The notes beneath the pieces are model-generated. The model did no database searches and was not told where the DNA came from. It saw only the letters and a program-made list of their open reading frames with translations. A stretch of 64,000 nucleotides of DNA from Planococcus lenghuensis (GTDB taxonomy: Bacteria; Bacillota; Bacilli; Bacillales_A; Planococcaceae): positions 1,716,001 through 1,780,000 of the forward strand of contig NZ_CP019640.1 in the NCBI RefSeq assembly GCF_001999905.1, read 5' to 3'. The number at the start of each line of letters is the position of its first letter. Position 1 is the first letter of the stretch. A program made the translations under genes and the position numbers. This document shows positions 43,629 through 53,515 of this stretch, piece by piece.

Positions 43629-43686
43629 AAGAGGATAACCCAACAGCCAGCCTAAAAAGGCTAGGATGGAGGGTATCCTCTTTTTT
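43629..43686 (+). terminator. Terminator after the amidase fragment
   Basis: AAGAGGATA pairs with TATCCTCTT around a nested GCC...GGC hairpin and is followed by TTTTTATT. Confidence 0.8.
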
Positions 43687-44000
43687 ATTGAGCTTTTTAA
43701 CAGCTATTGAATCGACCAATCTGCAAAAGGATGAAATTGAACGATGATTGAATAAGATAAAAGGGAAATCTTTTCCGAGAACAAAAAGAGACATGTCCAA
43801 GCAGAATTTTTCTTTCCTACTGCCTCCCATTAACGACTAGGGTGTGGCCGATGTTGAAAGGAAGTCCTGCTTTTTTCACGTTTTATACAACTAGCTCAGG
43901 AATAGCTTTTCGAACCACTTCCTTCCCTCTATTCCGTAACCGGTTTACAATATTTTAACCTTCTGTCTTTATACTGAGCCGAACAGCGTTATGTGAAACA
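43687..44000. other. Intergenic, no gene seen
   Basis: Holds the promoter region of the phosphoesterase gene; TTTACAATATTTTAACC at 43944 contains TTTACA and TTTAACC-like elements too irregular to be called a Pho box. Confidence 0.35.
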
Positions 44001-44013
44001 GGAGGGGACGGTT

Positions 44014-44913
44014 TTGAAAAAATGGTTAGTCATCTCGGGCTTACTACTTGCAAGCATCGCTCTATTCATTTGGATTAATAATAAATGGATCACTGTCTCA
44101 GAGTATACAATTACTTCACCTGATATACCAAAAGCATTTATCGGGGCGCGTATTGTGCATATTTCGGATTTGCAAAGAACGACGTTTGGCGAAGAACAGT
44201 CTCCAATTCTGAAAAAAGTTGCAGGTGCAGAGCCGGACTTGATTTTTGTGACCGGCGACTTAGTAGACAGCGATAGCTATCAGCTAGAACCAGTTTTAAC
44301 TTTAGTCAATGGGCTTAAAGAAATCGCAGAAGTCTATTTTGTTACTGGCAATCAGGAGATTTCCAAGGGGCGTTCTGAAGAAGTGTTATTCGCACTTAAA
44401 GAAACAGGAATCACTATATTAGAAAACGAAATGGTTGATTGGACACTGGATGGAGAAACGATTTATATTGCCGGTATTCATGATCCGTTGATGAGCGCCA
44501 GCAACCATAGCTCAATGAAAGATTCCACTATTCACGATCCGTTAATGAGTTATTCTGAAAGGATGGACAATTATGTCCAAAAATCTCTCAATGAAATTCC
44601 GTTCACGGGTACTTTCACGTTGCTCCTCACGCATCGGCCGGAACTAATTGATATTTACGCGGAATCGGAAGCGGACGTAGTATTTTCTGGACATGCACAC
44701 GGTGGACAGATTCGTATTCCAGGGATCGGGGGTCTATTTGCTCCAGGACAGGGAGTTTTTCCGGATTTGACACAGGGAGTGCACGAGTTCGGAGGTGCCC
44801 AGTTAGTCATCACCCGCGGGCTCGGCAATAGTAGTTTCCCACTTCGCATCAATAATCGTCCGGAAGTGGTAGTGGTTACATTGAAAAATAAAGAGGTGCA
44901 TGTGATTGACTGA
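44014..44913 (+). CDS. Membrane-anchored metallophosphoesterase (YkuE-like)
   Basis: 299 residues from TTG 44014 (AGGAGGGG just upstream; an in-frame GTG at 43993 precedes that ribosome site). An N-terminal membrane helix (WLVISGLLLASIALFIWI) is followed by a calcineurin-like domain: IVHISDLQRTTFGEE, FVTGDLVDSD, FVTGNQEISKG, LLTHRPE and VFSGHAHGGQIRIPG. Two usual His positions are Gln: DxH reads DLQ and GNHE reads GNQE. An internal duplication (IHDPLMS twice, 18 residues apart) sits in the middle. The family hydrolyses lipid or nucleotide phosphoesters. With both replacements, metal use or activity may differ. Confidence 0.8.
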   Translation: MKKWLVISGLLLASIALFIWINNKWITVSEYTITSPDIPKAFIGARIVHISDLQRTTFGEEQSPILKKVAGAEPDLIFVTGDLVDSDSYQLEPVLTLVNGLKEIAEVYFVTGNQEISKGRSEEVLFALKETGITILENEMVDWTLDGETIYIAGIHDPLMSASNHSSMKDSTIHDPLMSYSERMDNYVQKSLNEIPFTGTFTLLLTHRPELIDIYAESEADVVFSGHAHGGQIRIPGIGGLFAPGQGVFPDLTQGVHEFGGAQLVITRGLGNSSFPLRINNRPEVVVVTLKNKEVHVID

Positions 44914-45651
44914 AAGATTTCTGATTCATATTTCAGTGCTGACTCTCTTGCTTTAACGGCAAAAACCTAACTCCTTTCTCCATCGGGTCAATTTGCATAA
45001 ATAGTAAAAATAGAAATTCTCTAGTTATTTAACGCTGATAACGGAAAATCTCTATAGGTTTACTATTTGAATAAATACTTTACTACCACCTATTACTTGA
45101 TAATCCCCAAGACCAGTTAAATAAACTAAATCACCAGCGTCAGCAAGTGACATAACAACACTTTCATCAGTTACTTGTTCTTCCGGCCTAGCCATTTGTG
45201 TCCGTTTTTCCAAACTTCTTAAAACAATGCCCTCTTATCATCAAAACGAGTGGTCGGTAGTCGTGATAATATATTACGTTCAACAACTTTTCTAACCCAT
45301 CTAGTGTATATGCATAATCCACGATGATTTTATAACTGCTTTGGTATTCAATAACTTTTAATCAAACTCCTAACTTTTGATAAGAGGAATAGCTCTTATG
45401 ACTTCATGAAGCGGTATTCCGAAAAGAAGGCAGGAATAAATGACAGCTAACAGATTTAAAACATTAAAATCTCGAAATAAGAGGTTTGCATTCAGGTAAG
45501 ATAGCATCAGTCGGATACACAAGGGGAATTTAAAAAAATTTTAACTTTTTTTGAAAAAATGTGATCTAAATCTGTTTTTCATCCGTTTAGTAGGTGTAAG
45601 CAGATCAGAGGCAATGGAACACAGCAATCAAAAACAAGGAGGAGTTCGCAC
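44914..45651. other. Gene-poor region with one short minus-strand frame
   Basis: At 45052-45195 the minus strand encodes 47 residues (MARPEEQVTDESVVMSLADA, then GDLVYLTGLGDYQVI and an IQIVN end). The frame lacks a clear ribosome site and is probably a gene fragment of unknown origin. Nothing else is supported. The AAAAATTTTAACTTTTTTTG stretch near 45536 lies in the leader of the surface protein gene. Confidence 0.35.
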
Positions 45652-47022
45652 ATGAACATGAACAAGAATTGGAAAAAAGGGATGGTCGCAATTCCGCTCA
45701 GCTTTTCTCTAGTAGTCCCCATGGCATCGGGTGTCGCCGCGTCGGGTGGCGAAGAAAACATGCACGGCCAAGGACAGCCGACCGTCGAAACGGCAACCGT
45801 CGAGTTGCGGTCCACTTTAGGCCATTTGCTGAGTGAACACGGGTTCCTCGCAGTGGAAACGATGAGAAACGGGGCTGCCGGGTCAGCCGACTTTGAAGCG
45901 TCTGCCATGGCTTTGAGCGCCAACACGGAAGATTTGACGGCAGCCATCACTTCGGTCTAAGGGGAAGAAGCAGGCCAGGCCTTCCACGACATGTGGAGCG
46001 CACATATCGGCTACTTTGTTGATTACGTGAAAGCCACCGGTGCAGGAGACGAAGCGGCCAAACAGGCGGCGTTGGATGAACTAGCGGAATATCGGGCCGA
46101 CTTCTCCAGCTTCCTGGAAGGCGCCACCGATGAACGGCTGAAAGCAGAAATGCTCGCAGAAGGACTTCAAGTGCATGTGAATCAGCTGATCGGCGCTTTT
46201 GACAGCTACGTCGCCGGCGATTTCGAACAGGCATATGAATATGAAAGAGCAGCGATTGAGCACCTTCATATGGTCGCAAAAGGATTATCCGTCGCGATTG
46301 TGGATCAGTTCCCGGATGAGTTCAACAATACGAAAGCAGACACACCGGCCGGGGACTTGCGGGCTCACCTGAACCACCTGTTGTCTGAACATGCGGGACT
46401 GGCAGCGATCGTCATGCAGAATGGCTTGAACGGATCCGAAGAGTTTGAAGCATCCGCCAAGGAATTGAGCGCCAATACGGAAGATTTAACGGCAGCCATC
46501 GCTTCTGTGTATGGGGAAGAGGCAGGCCAAGCTTTTGAAGAGATGTGGTCGGAACATATCGGTTACTTCGTTGATTATACAGAAGCGACAGCTGCAGGTG
46601 ATGAAGCGGCAAGACAGGCCGCGTTGGACGAACTTTCCATGTACAAAGAAGACTTCTCTAGCTTCATCGCGACAGCGACAGATGGAGAAGTACCGGCTGA
46701 GGTAATGGCTCAAGGGCTGCAGACGCATATTGAGCAATTGACGGCAGCGCTTGATCTGTATGCAGCAGAGGATTACGAGGCTGCATTTGAAGAGATCCGC
46801 GGTGCTTATGCCCATATGTACGGGGCAGCCAAAGGCTTATCCGGTGGCATCGTAACTCAGATGCCGGAGAAGTTCAGCACTGAAATGCCGGGCATGCCGG
46901 AAACCGGCATGGGCGGAACAGCCGATTCAGCTGAAATGGCTTGGATGTTGTGGGCCCTTCCGTTCCTCGCCCTTGCCGGTGGAGTTGCCGTTGCAAGAAG
47001 AAAAGAAGAAAACGTACAGTAA
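45652..47022 (+). pseudogene. Repeat-containing cell-surface protein with in-frame TAA
   Basis: The continuous frame spans 456 codons from ATG 45652 (AAGGAGGAG) to TAA 47022, broken only by TAA at codon 103 (45958-45960). A signal peptide (KKGMVAIPLSFSLVVPMASG) precedes two tandem helical domains of about 190 residues. Both contain HLLSEH, FEASA-x-x-LSANTEDLTAAI, SV-Y-GEEAGQAF and MWS-x-HIGYFVDY. The second copy has TAT where the first has TAA. The C-terminus MPETGMGG, a hydrophobic segment and RRKEE is a sortase-like anchor. As written, only a secreted 102-residue fragment would be made. Function is unknown. Histidines recur at equivalent places in both domains. Confidence 0.75.
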
Positions 47023-47040
47023 TAAAAATTTGTGGAGGAA

Positions 47041-47067
47041 GAGGGGAGCGATTCCCCTCTTTTTTTC
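47041..47067 (+). terminator. Terminator after the surface protein gene
   Basis: GAGGGGA, loop GCGAT, TCCCCTC followed by TTTTTTT. Confidence 0.92.
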
Positions 47068-47899
47068 TATACTGAAGAAGGACGAAATGAAGACCCGCGT
47101 AAACAACACGCCTAATTTACGACTTATTCCTGTCGACAACTCCCAATAATGACCCCAACTTTTCCACTAAACCCTTTGCAATAGAGAATGAGCTTGATTC
47201 CGAGCTCTTCAAGCTAAAAACCGATACAAATGTTGCATGGAGGTTAATATCGAAGGCACTTAAACCGACAAAGACGGAGGTGAACATACTACAAACGGAT
47301 ACTGAAACACGACTCTTAGCACCGGCTTTATCTGAATCTACTTAGCAGGTTAAAGAACATTGTAATTGAAGAAGGAGGAGAGCAGTAAAAGGCAAACGAG
47401 AGCAAAAGAAACTTTTTTAAGCCATGTATGAATAATCAGTGATTAAGTCAGCCTTATATCAGTAGCTAATTTTGAGGTTAATTAAATTTAACACACTTTA
47501 AAAGTATCTTATAGCGTTTTAGTAAGTATAAACAAGGCCAAACTAAGAGTCTTAATTATCCTTTTTCGATGATTGTTAGTATAGATTTTTTGAAATTCCT
47601 CCAGAAGTCTTTACTTAAATTTCCCTATTCTTGCGTCTTCTCTTTCGGAATGCTAGTCCACTGAGCTATCTCACTCTCGTGATTGCTTCTTTCACTCTTT
47701 CTTTATACACGTACGAAGTCTTTCAATGCCCCTAAAATTGTTTGGGAACTTATAGTGCAAAATAGCTGAACAAGCACATCGGTACTGGTTCAATTACTCA
47801 GTTCAAAGCCCATTGAATACTACTTAATTCTTCATGCAGTTTTTTCAACTTGCCTTTCATCCAGTCGTGCTCGCTTTGCAATCTGAATCGTAAACTATT
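47068..47899. other. Gene-poor AT-rich region
   Basis: About 0.8 kb with no frame carrying a start, ribosome site and family motif. A tRNA-like string near 47652-47674 on the minus strand does not fold into a tRNA. It ends at the IS605-type element. Confidence 0.45.
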
Positions 47900-47915
47900 C
47901 CCCATTGAAATGGGG
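47900..47915. repeat. Subterminal hairpin of an IS200/IS605-type right end
   Basis: CCCCATTGAAATGGGG is a 16-base palindromic hairpin downstream (minus sense) of tnpB. Its place fits the right-end hairpin of IS605-group elements and the 3' part of a TnpB guide (omega) RNA, whose scaffold would span roughly 47900-48150. Exact ends cannot be set. Confidence 0.5.
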
Positions 47916-48068
47916 AGCTTCGAAAGGCAGTGACCTTCCGTTATGTTTACCGTAATGGACCTTCCAAACTTTTCTGCACTTCATCGGGTCGTCCCCTTCC
48001 CCTTCCGGTTCCCTGGTGTTACCGACCCTTCATACGCATCGACCGCTGTTCCAACGGCAGCGGGGGAG

Positions 48069-49194
48069 TTACCCGATTTGTTTCAGTCCTTCACGCAGGA
48101 TGTTGGTCGCTGCGTTGATGTCGCGGTCATGTTCGGTGTGGCACGCCGCACAGATCCATTTCCGTTCGTTCAGGTTCAAGAGTGTCTTCTTTTTTTCGCA
48201 ATTTGAACAGACGCTGGACGTGGCTGTCCAACGGTCGACGAGCAGGACCTGTCCGCCTTTTCTTTCCGCTTTGTACGTCAGGAAACGGCGGGATTGATAC
48301 CAGGCGGCGTCCTGGATGTGCTTCGCCAGCCGCTTGTTCTTCACCATGCCCCGAACGTGCAGCTTCTCTACGTACACGACTTGGTTGTCGTCGGTAATGC
48401 GTTGGGAAAGTTTATGGTGCAAGTCTTTCCACTGGTTGGCGATGAGCGCATGCAGCTTCGCGATTTTTCGTTGCGTTTTCAAGTAGCGGTGGCTGCCTCT
48501 CTGCTGCTCGGCGAGTTTCCGCTGAAGTTTTGCCAGCCGTTTCTGCGTTTTTACGTAATAGCGCGGATTTGTCTCTTTATGGCCGTTGGAATCGATGAAC
48601 AGATAGGTTAGCCCCATATCGATACCGATTTTATCAGAACGCCGATGGACTGGCGTCGCTTTCTCTTTTTCTAACAAAAGCGAGCAGGTGATGACGCTCG
48701 CTTTCTCTGAAATGGTCGCGCTGCTGATGCGGTGATTTCGCTTTTTCGCGCGCCGCAGCACTTTTTCCGAACACGCACAGCGGACCCAGCCGAGTTTCGG
48801 CAGTTTCACCTGCTTGAAGTCTGCGGATAACGCGATGTTGTTGTTCGTCTGGTTCGTTTTGTATGATTGCTTGTTGTGCTTGGACTTGAACACCGGGTAC
48901 TTCGCCCGTTTTTCGAAGAAGTTCTGGTATGCGCCGTCGAGGTCGAAGACTGCTTTCTCCAGTGCAAACTTGTCCACTGCCTTGGGCCATGGGAAGGCCT
49001 GTTTCATTTCCTTCAGGAATTCCTTCTGTTTTTTTATCATTTCGCCGACCACATGCCTTGCTTCGCTTATCGAGCAAGCGGTTATAGAAAAATCGACGGC
49101 AGCCGAAGATCCTTTTCACTTGGGTCAGCTGCCGGTCATCCAACATCAGTCGAATCTTGACGCCATAATGGTCGAACTTCTCTCCTTTTTTCAT
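48069..49194 (-). pseudogene. tnpB: IS605-type TnpB RNA-guided nuclease, frameshifted
   Basis: The larger frame (48069-49052) has the RuvC-like residues in KIGIDMGL, VVYVEKLHVRG and HDRDINAATNI and the zinc finger CSNC...CAAC, so the catalytic half is intact. The N-terminus (GVKIRLMLDDRQLTQVKRIF, FYNRLLDKRSKA) is in another frame up to about 49053. One base must be gained or lost there to restore the LDKRSKA-RHVVGEMIKK junction. No TnpA (Y1 transposase) is present. Unless a start inside the second frame yields a working protein, the nuclease is inactive. Confidence 0.85.
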
Positions 49195-49214
49195 CCAATC
49201 ACATACAAACATGC

Positions 49215-49495
49215 GTTCTTATTTTTTCAATATACCGTTCGGGAAGGGGGAATCAAAAGAAAACCTACTCGCTCACTCCTCATTGAAATAAAGAAAATGC
49301 GCTCGTCAATTCCTCAATCTCCTACCCTTAAATAGCTTCGTCAACCCTTTCATGAGCCAGCCCAAGCTCACCAAGTTAAAAAATTATCCGCGTTAATTTC
49401 CTCTTCCCACAAGAAGTTTTATTTTAAATCATCAGTTTCACGATTTTGAGTGCTTTTTATTTACAAAGGCTTATGAAAGATATAAACTAAGCAAA
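49215..49495. other. Intergenic before mntBCA
   Basis: No gene. Contains the upstream region of the manganese transport operon, with the MntR boxes at its right end. Confidence 0.4.
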
Positions 49496-49530
49496 AGTTT
49501 CCTTTGGGAAAAAATAATTCCTTTGAGAAA
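49496..49530 (+). promoter_or_regulatory. Two candidate MntR boxes
   Basis: AGTTTCCTTTGGGAAAAA (49496-49513; on the other strand TTTTCCCAAAGGAAACT) closely resembles the B. subtilis MntR consensus TTTGCCTTAAGGAAACT. A second related dyad, TTCCTTTGAGAAA, starts at 49518, 19 bases after the first. They lie just before the mntB ribosome site. Confidence 0.7.
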
Positions 49531-49552
49531 TAATAAGGTGGGAGGGAACAAA

Positions 49553-50293
49553 ATGGATTCTGCAGTGCAGTTAACGAATGTTCAAGTGTCTTATCAAGGC
49601 AAAGAAGCCCTTCAAGATGTGGAGTTGATAATTAAATCCGGAAATCTAACAGGCATTATCGGGCCCAATGGCGCTGGAAAATCCACCTTATTAAAAGCGA
49701 TATTAAATATTACGCCGATTGATAAGGGGAAGATTAAAGTTCTCGGAAAGCCCTTAACTGAATGTCGTAAAAGAATCGCGTATGTGCCGCAACGGAGTCA
49801 ATTTGATTGGGATTTTCCAATCCATGTGCTTGATGCTGTTTTGATGGGGGTCTATCCCAAGCTTGGCATCTTTAAGCGCCCAAAGAAAAAACAAAAAGAA
49901 TGGGCCTACGAGTGTTTAGAGAAAGTAGGTCTAGAAAACTTTTACAATCGGCAAATCGGGGAACTTTCAGGAGGGCAACAGCAACGTGTCTTTCTGGCCA
50001 GGGCATTGGCCCAAAATGCCGATCTCTTTTTTTTAGATGAACCTTTTGTTGGAATTGATATGACCAGCGAAGAAACGATCATTCAGCTTTTAAAGAATTT
50101 GGTCAAGCAAGGTAAAACAGTGGTGGTGGTCCACCATGATCTAAGTAAAGCGAACGACTATTTTGATGAAGTGGTTTTATTAAACAAAAAAGTTATCCAT
50201 ACCGGTAAGCCCCGTGAAGTATTGCAGCCAGACGTGATGCTGAAAGCTTACGAACGCGAATTATCCTTTTTACGGGAAGTTGGAGTGAACTAG
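49553..50293 (+). CDS. mntB: Manganese ABC transporter ATPase
   Basis: 246 residues from ATG 49553 (GGTGGGAGGG upstream; the frame is open earlier without a ribosome site). Walker A GPNGAGKSTLLKAI, Q-loop YVPQRSQFDWDFPI, signature [11 protein letters not shown] and Walker B LFFLDEPFVGID are present. The RSQFDWDFPI segment is specific to Mn/Zn ABC ATPases. It forms a transporter with the next two gene products. Two bases separate it from the permease gene. MntR boxes upstream predict manganese repression. Confidence 0.92.
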   Translation: MDSAVQLTNVQVSYQGKEALQDVELIIKSGNLTGIIGPNGAGKSTLLKAILNITPIDKGKIKVLGKPLTECRKRIAYVPQRSQFDWDFPIHVLDAVLMGVYPKLGIFKRPKKKQKEWAYECLEKVGLENFYNRQIGELSGGQQQRVFLARALAQNADLFFLDEPFVGIDMTSEETIIQLLKNLVKQGKTVVVVHHDLSKANDYFDEVVLLNKKVIHTGKPREVLQPDVMLKAYERELSFLREVGVN

Positions 50294-50295
50294 TT

Positions 50296-51156
50296 ATGGT
50301 ATTTATCGAAGGCCTTATCCAGTACAATTTTTTGGAAAAGGCGTTATTGACTTCAATCATGGTAGGCATTATTTGCGGAGTTCTGGGCTGTTTTATCATT
50401 TTAAGGGGGATGGCTCTTATGGGAGATGCGATTTCCCATGCCGTTTTACCAGGCGTAGCGATTTCCTATGCACTTGGCATCAATTTTTTCTTCGGTGCTG
50501 TTTTTACAGGGGTATTAACCGCAATAGGAATCGGTTTTGTCACTCAGAATAGTCGCATTAAACATGATGCATCCATTGGTATATTATTTTCTGCTGCGTT
50601 TGCCTTGGGTATTATTCTTATTACTGTGCTCGAGAGCAGTACGGATTTATACCATATTCTATTTGGCAATGTATTGGCAGTACGCCCTTCAGATATGTGG
50701 ATTACGCTAATTATAGGATTAGTTGTACTGCTGTCGATTTACCTGTTTTATAAAGAACTTCTTGTTACTTCTTTTGATCCGACCATGGCGAAAGTCTATG
50801 GACTCCCTGTGAGAATGATTCATTACTTTTTGATGACTCTTCTAACCATGGTGACGGTAGCTTCTTTGCAGACTGTAGGGATTGTTCTGGTAGTGGCCAT
50901 GCTCATCACACCAGCTGCCACAGCGTATTTACTGACAGATCGTTTGTCGATCATGATTTTTCTTTCAGCTGGTTTGGGTGCTGGAGCCTCGGTGATCGGC
51001 TTGTATTTTAGTTTCGTTTACAATCTGGCATCCGGAGCAACCATTGTCTTAACTTCCACTGCTTTGTTCTTATTGGCCTTTCTTTTCTCCCCGAAACAAG
51101 GAATTGTAAGCAGAAAATTAAGGAGTAAAAGAAAGCGGCTGGAAGTACTGGGATGA
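50296..51156 (+). CDS. mntC: Manganese ABC transporter permease
   Basis: 286 residues of the ABC-3 (FecCD-like) permease family, about eight membrane helices. GVLGCFIILRGMALMGDAIS followed by HAVLPGVAISY is the family signature, and FDPTMAKVYGLPVRMIHYFL is also typical. Only one permease gene is present, as in streptococcal psa/mts, whereas B. subtilis has two. Confidence 0.92.
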   Translation: MVFIEGLIQYNFLEKALLTSIMVGIICGVLGCFIILRGMALMGDAISHAVLPGVAISYALGINFFFGAVFTGVLTAIGIGFVTQNSRIKHDASIGILFSAAFALGIILITVLESSTDLYHILFGNVLAVRPSDMWITLIIGLVVLLSIYLFYKELLVTSFDPTMAKVYGLPVRMIHYFLMTLLTMVTVASLQTVGIVLVVAMLITPAATAYLLTDRLSIMIFLSAGLGAGASVIGLYFSFVYNLASGATIVLTSTALFLLAFLFSPKQGIVSRKLRSKRKRLEVLG

Positions 51157-51180
51157 AATTCACTAAAAAGGAGAATAACG

Positions 51181-52125
51181 ATGAATAAAAAACTAAAACT
51201 TTTGTTTTTCAGCTTGATTTCCCTGATTACTTTAACCGGATGTGCAGACAGTCAACTGGGAAGCAGCACAACAAGCGCAGAAGAGGAACCATTACAGGTA
51301 GTGACCACTTACTCGATTATTTATGATATTGTGAAAAACGTGGGCGGTGAGAGAGTAGAGATTCATAGCTTGGCACCGGTCGGTTCTAATCCACATGAGT
51401 ATGAGCCCCTCCCGTTAGATGTCCAGAAAACAACCGATGCAGAAATTGTTTTCTACAATGGACTGAACCTTGAAGCGGGCAATTCATGGTTTGAAAAATT
51501 AATGCAAACGGCTGGAAAAACAGGAACAGAGGCTCCTGTCTTTCGATTAAGCGAAGGTGTGGAGCCGATGTTCTTAACAACAGAAGGGAACGAAGGGGAA
51601 GAAGATCCCCATGCTTGGCTTGATGTGCGTAATGGGATTCAGTATGCCGAAAATGCGAGAGATGCGTTGATAAAAGTGGATCCTGAACATGCAAAAGTTT
51701 ATGAAGAAAATGCAGAGGCGTACATTGCTGAACTGGAAACTCTTCATGCAGCAGCACTAGAACGGTTTAAGGAAATACCAGAAAAAAAACGCATACTAGT
51801 AACAAGTGAAGGCGCCTTTAAATACTTTAGTGAGGCATACGGTTTCCAAGCGGAGTACATTTGGGAAATAAACCAGGAAAACCAGGGAACGCCTAACCAG
51901 ATCACCCGTATCGTGGATATTATTGAAGATGAGAATATTGAGGCGCTATTTTTAGAGACGAGTATAGATCCGCGAAGCATGGAAACGGTCGCCAGAGAAA
52001 CAGGCATCCAGATTAAAGGGGAGGTATTTACTGACTCGCTTGGAAAACCCGGAGAAGAAGGGGAATCATACATCGAGATGATGGAATGGAATATTGAAAC
52101 AATCCTTGAAGGGTTGAGCGATTAA
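51181..52125 (+). CDS. mntA: Manganese-binding lipoprotein
   Basis: 314 residues with lipobox (LITLTGC, Cys21) and the cluster A-I metal-binding fold. The ligands are His of NPHEYEP, His of EEDPHAWLD, Glu of VTSEGAFKY and Asp of VFTDSLG, the Mn-type His2-Glu-Asp set (PsaA/MntC). There is no His-rich loop, which argues against zinc. RBS AAAAGGAG precedes the ATG, 24 bases after the permease gene. Confidence 0.92.
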   Translation: MNKKLKLLFFSLISLITLTGCADSQLGSSTTSAEEEPLQVVTTYSIIYDIVKNVGGERVEIHSLAPVGSNPHEYEPLPLDVQKTTDAEIVFYNGLNLEAGNSWFEKLMQTAGKTGTEAPVFRLSEGVEPMFLTTEGNEGEEDPHAWLDVRNGIQYAENARDALIKVDPEHAKVYEENAEAYIAELETLHAAALERFKEIPEKKRILVTSEGAFKYFSEAYGFQAEYIWEINQENQGTPNQITRIVDIIEDENIEALFLETSIDPRSMETVARETGIQIKGEVFTDSLGKPGEEGESYIEMMEWNIETILEGLSD

Positions 52126-52250
52126 CAGCTTCTGAAAATTCGAAATAATTTTTCCGCCTGTTTCCTGTTTCACTTGACCGGAAGTACTTCATTCAAAGTT
52201 CTATTTCTAGTTAGAGCTTATTGGAAATAAGAGCAAGATAGAAGGAGTAG

Positions 52251-52703
52251 ATGACCTTGACAACTGTCAGTATGGAAGATTACCTTGAAAAAATATATCT
52301 GTTAATTGAGGAAAAGGGGGTTGCCCGCGCAGCAGATGTAGCCGCTGCGTTGGAAGTTCTGCCTTCCTCAGTAAGTAAAATGTTAAAAAAGCTCGATGAA
52401 AAAGAGCTTGTAAAGTATGAAAAATATCGAGGGTTCACACTGACACCAAAAGGCAGCAGCTTAGCGAAAGATATAGCAGACAAGCATCATGTATTGGAGA
52501 GATTATTCCATATACTCGAAATCCCATCGGAGAATACCTATGAGGAAATCGAAGGAATGGAACATCATATTGGAAAGGAAACTTCTTTTTGCTTTAGAAG
52601 TCTTATCCGGTTTTTAGAGGAAAACCCAGACATTAGACATTTCTATTTACAGTATCGGGAAGAACAAATCGAAAGATTGAGAAACCAAGGAACACGGCTA
52701 TAG
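52251..52703 (+). CDS. mntR: Manganese-responsive repressor MntR
   Basis: 150 residues of the DtxR/MntR family. The winged helix has VLPSSVSKMLKKLDEKELVK and YEKYRGFTLTPKG, as in B. subtilis MntR. All six metal ligands can be aligned: Asp10, Glu13, His79, Glu101, Glu104 and His105. RBS GAAGGAG. It follows mntA by 125 bases and should bind the boxes at 49496-49530 when manganese is bound, closing the loop. Confidence 0.92.
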   Translation: MTLTTVSMEDYLEKIYLLIEEKGVARAADVAAALEVLPSSVSKMLKKLDEKELVKYEKYRGFTLTPKGSSLAKDIADKHHVLERLFHILEIPSENTYEEIEGMEHHIGKETSFCFRSLIRFLEENPDIRHFYLQYREEQIERLRNQGTRL

Positions 52704-52835
52704 CGGTCTGTCATCGCCTGGCACTCAAGACTCAAGCAGTACTTTGAATTAGCTTCATCTGAAGATGACTTACTTAGGGTATTTCAAAAATCTTTTAATT
52801 TAAAACAGTGCATTTCCACATACGGAGGAAGTGAA

Positions 52836-53365
52836 CTGAACCCCGAATGACGGACACACTAAAAAAGTGACCCCATTCGGGTTTTTTCTGTTCAGACCCC
52901 GGTATACTGAAAGATAACGAGTAGGACGGGAACGGTCAAAATGAGTAAAATCTTTTTCAAAGAATATCAAAGAAGACAGTTGGAAGACAATCCAAATGTG
53001 GCATCAATCTCAGAACGGGCAATCCAGTACAAAGCTGACTTCAAAATTCGCGTAATGGAAGAGAATTTATCAGGCAAAAGGCTTGCACAGATCTTTATTG
53101 AGAACGGATTTGACCTGGCTGTAATTGGCTTTAGAAAAGCAAAGTCTTCCCTTCATCGTTGGAGAAAGATCTTTGAGATATATGGAGAGGAAGGATTCCG
53201 GGTGGAGCGTTATGGGAAAGGGAGTACCGGTCGCCTTTCCACAAAAGATATCCCCAAAGAGAAGAAGCTAGAAAAAGCGGAAGCGCGCATTAAGTACTTG
53301 GAAGCGGAGCTTGAACTGGTAAAAAGCTGAAGGAACTCGAAAGGCAGGCGAAGAAACGGCACTGA
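52836..53365 (+). pseudogene. IS3-family remnant (copy-1 relative): left end and broken orfA
   Basis: The terminal sequence CTGAACCCCGAATGACGGAC and the GTATACTGA leader match copy 1 at 1.0-2.5 kb. OrfA (ATG 52941) is about 75% identical to that of copy 1 but reads ELVKS-stop because the slippery A tract has five A's instead of six. Restoring one A gives KKLKELERQAKKRH to TGA 53365. OrfB and the other end are absent. Confidence 0.85.
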
Positions 53366-53435
53366 CTCCACACGAAAGCAATGGAACTTAAAAAAGATGA
53401 CACCGGGACAGCACAAGCCACTGAAAAACTACATG

Positions 53436-53478
53436 AAAAAGCACCGAATTTCTGCTCTTTAGAGATTCGGTGTTTTTC
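53436..53478. terminator. Bidirectional hairpin at IS remnants' junction
   Basis: AAAAAGCACCGAAT pairs with ATTCGGTGTTTTT around a 15-base loop. Confidence 0.7.
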
Positions 53479-53515
53479 TGTTATATACTGGTTCTAAATT
53501 TAAGGAGGGATAACC

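Noticed and set aside
47652-47674. tRNA-like D-arm string (AGCTCAGTGGACTAGC) on the minus strand
   Set aside because: No matching acceptor stem, anticodon arm or T-arm (GGTTCRA) could be placed around it.
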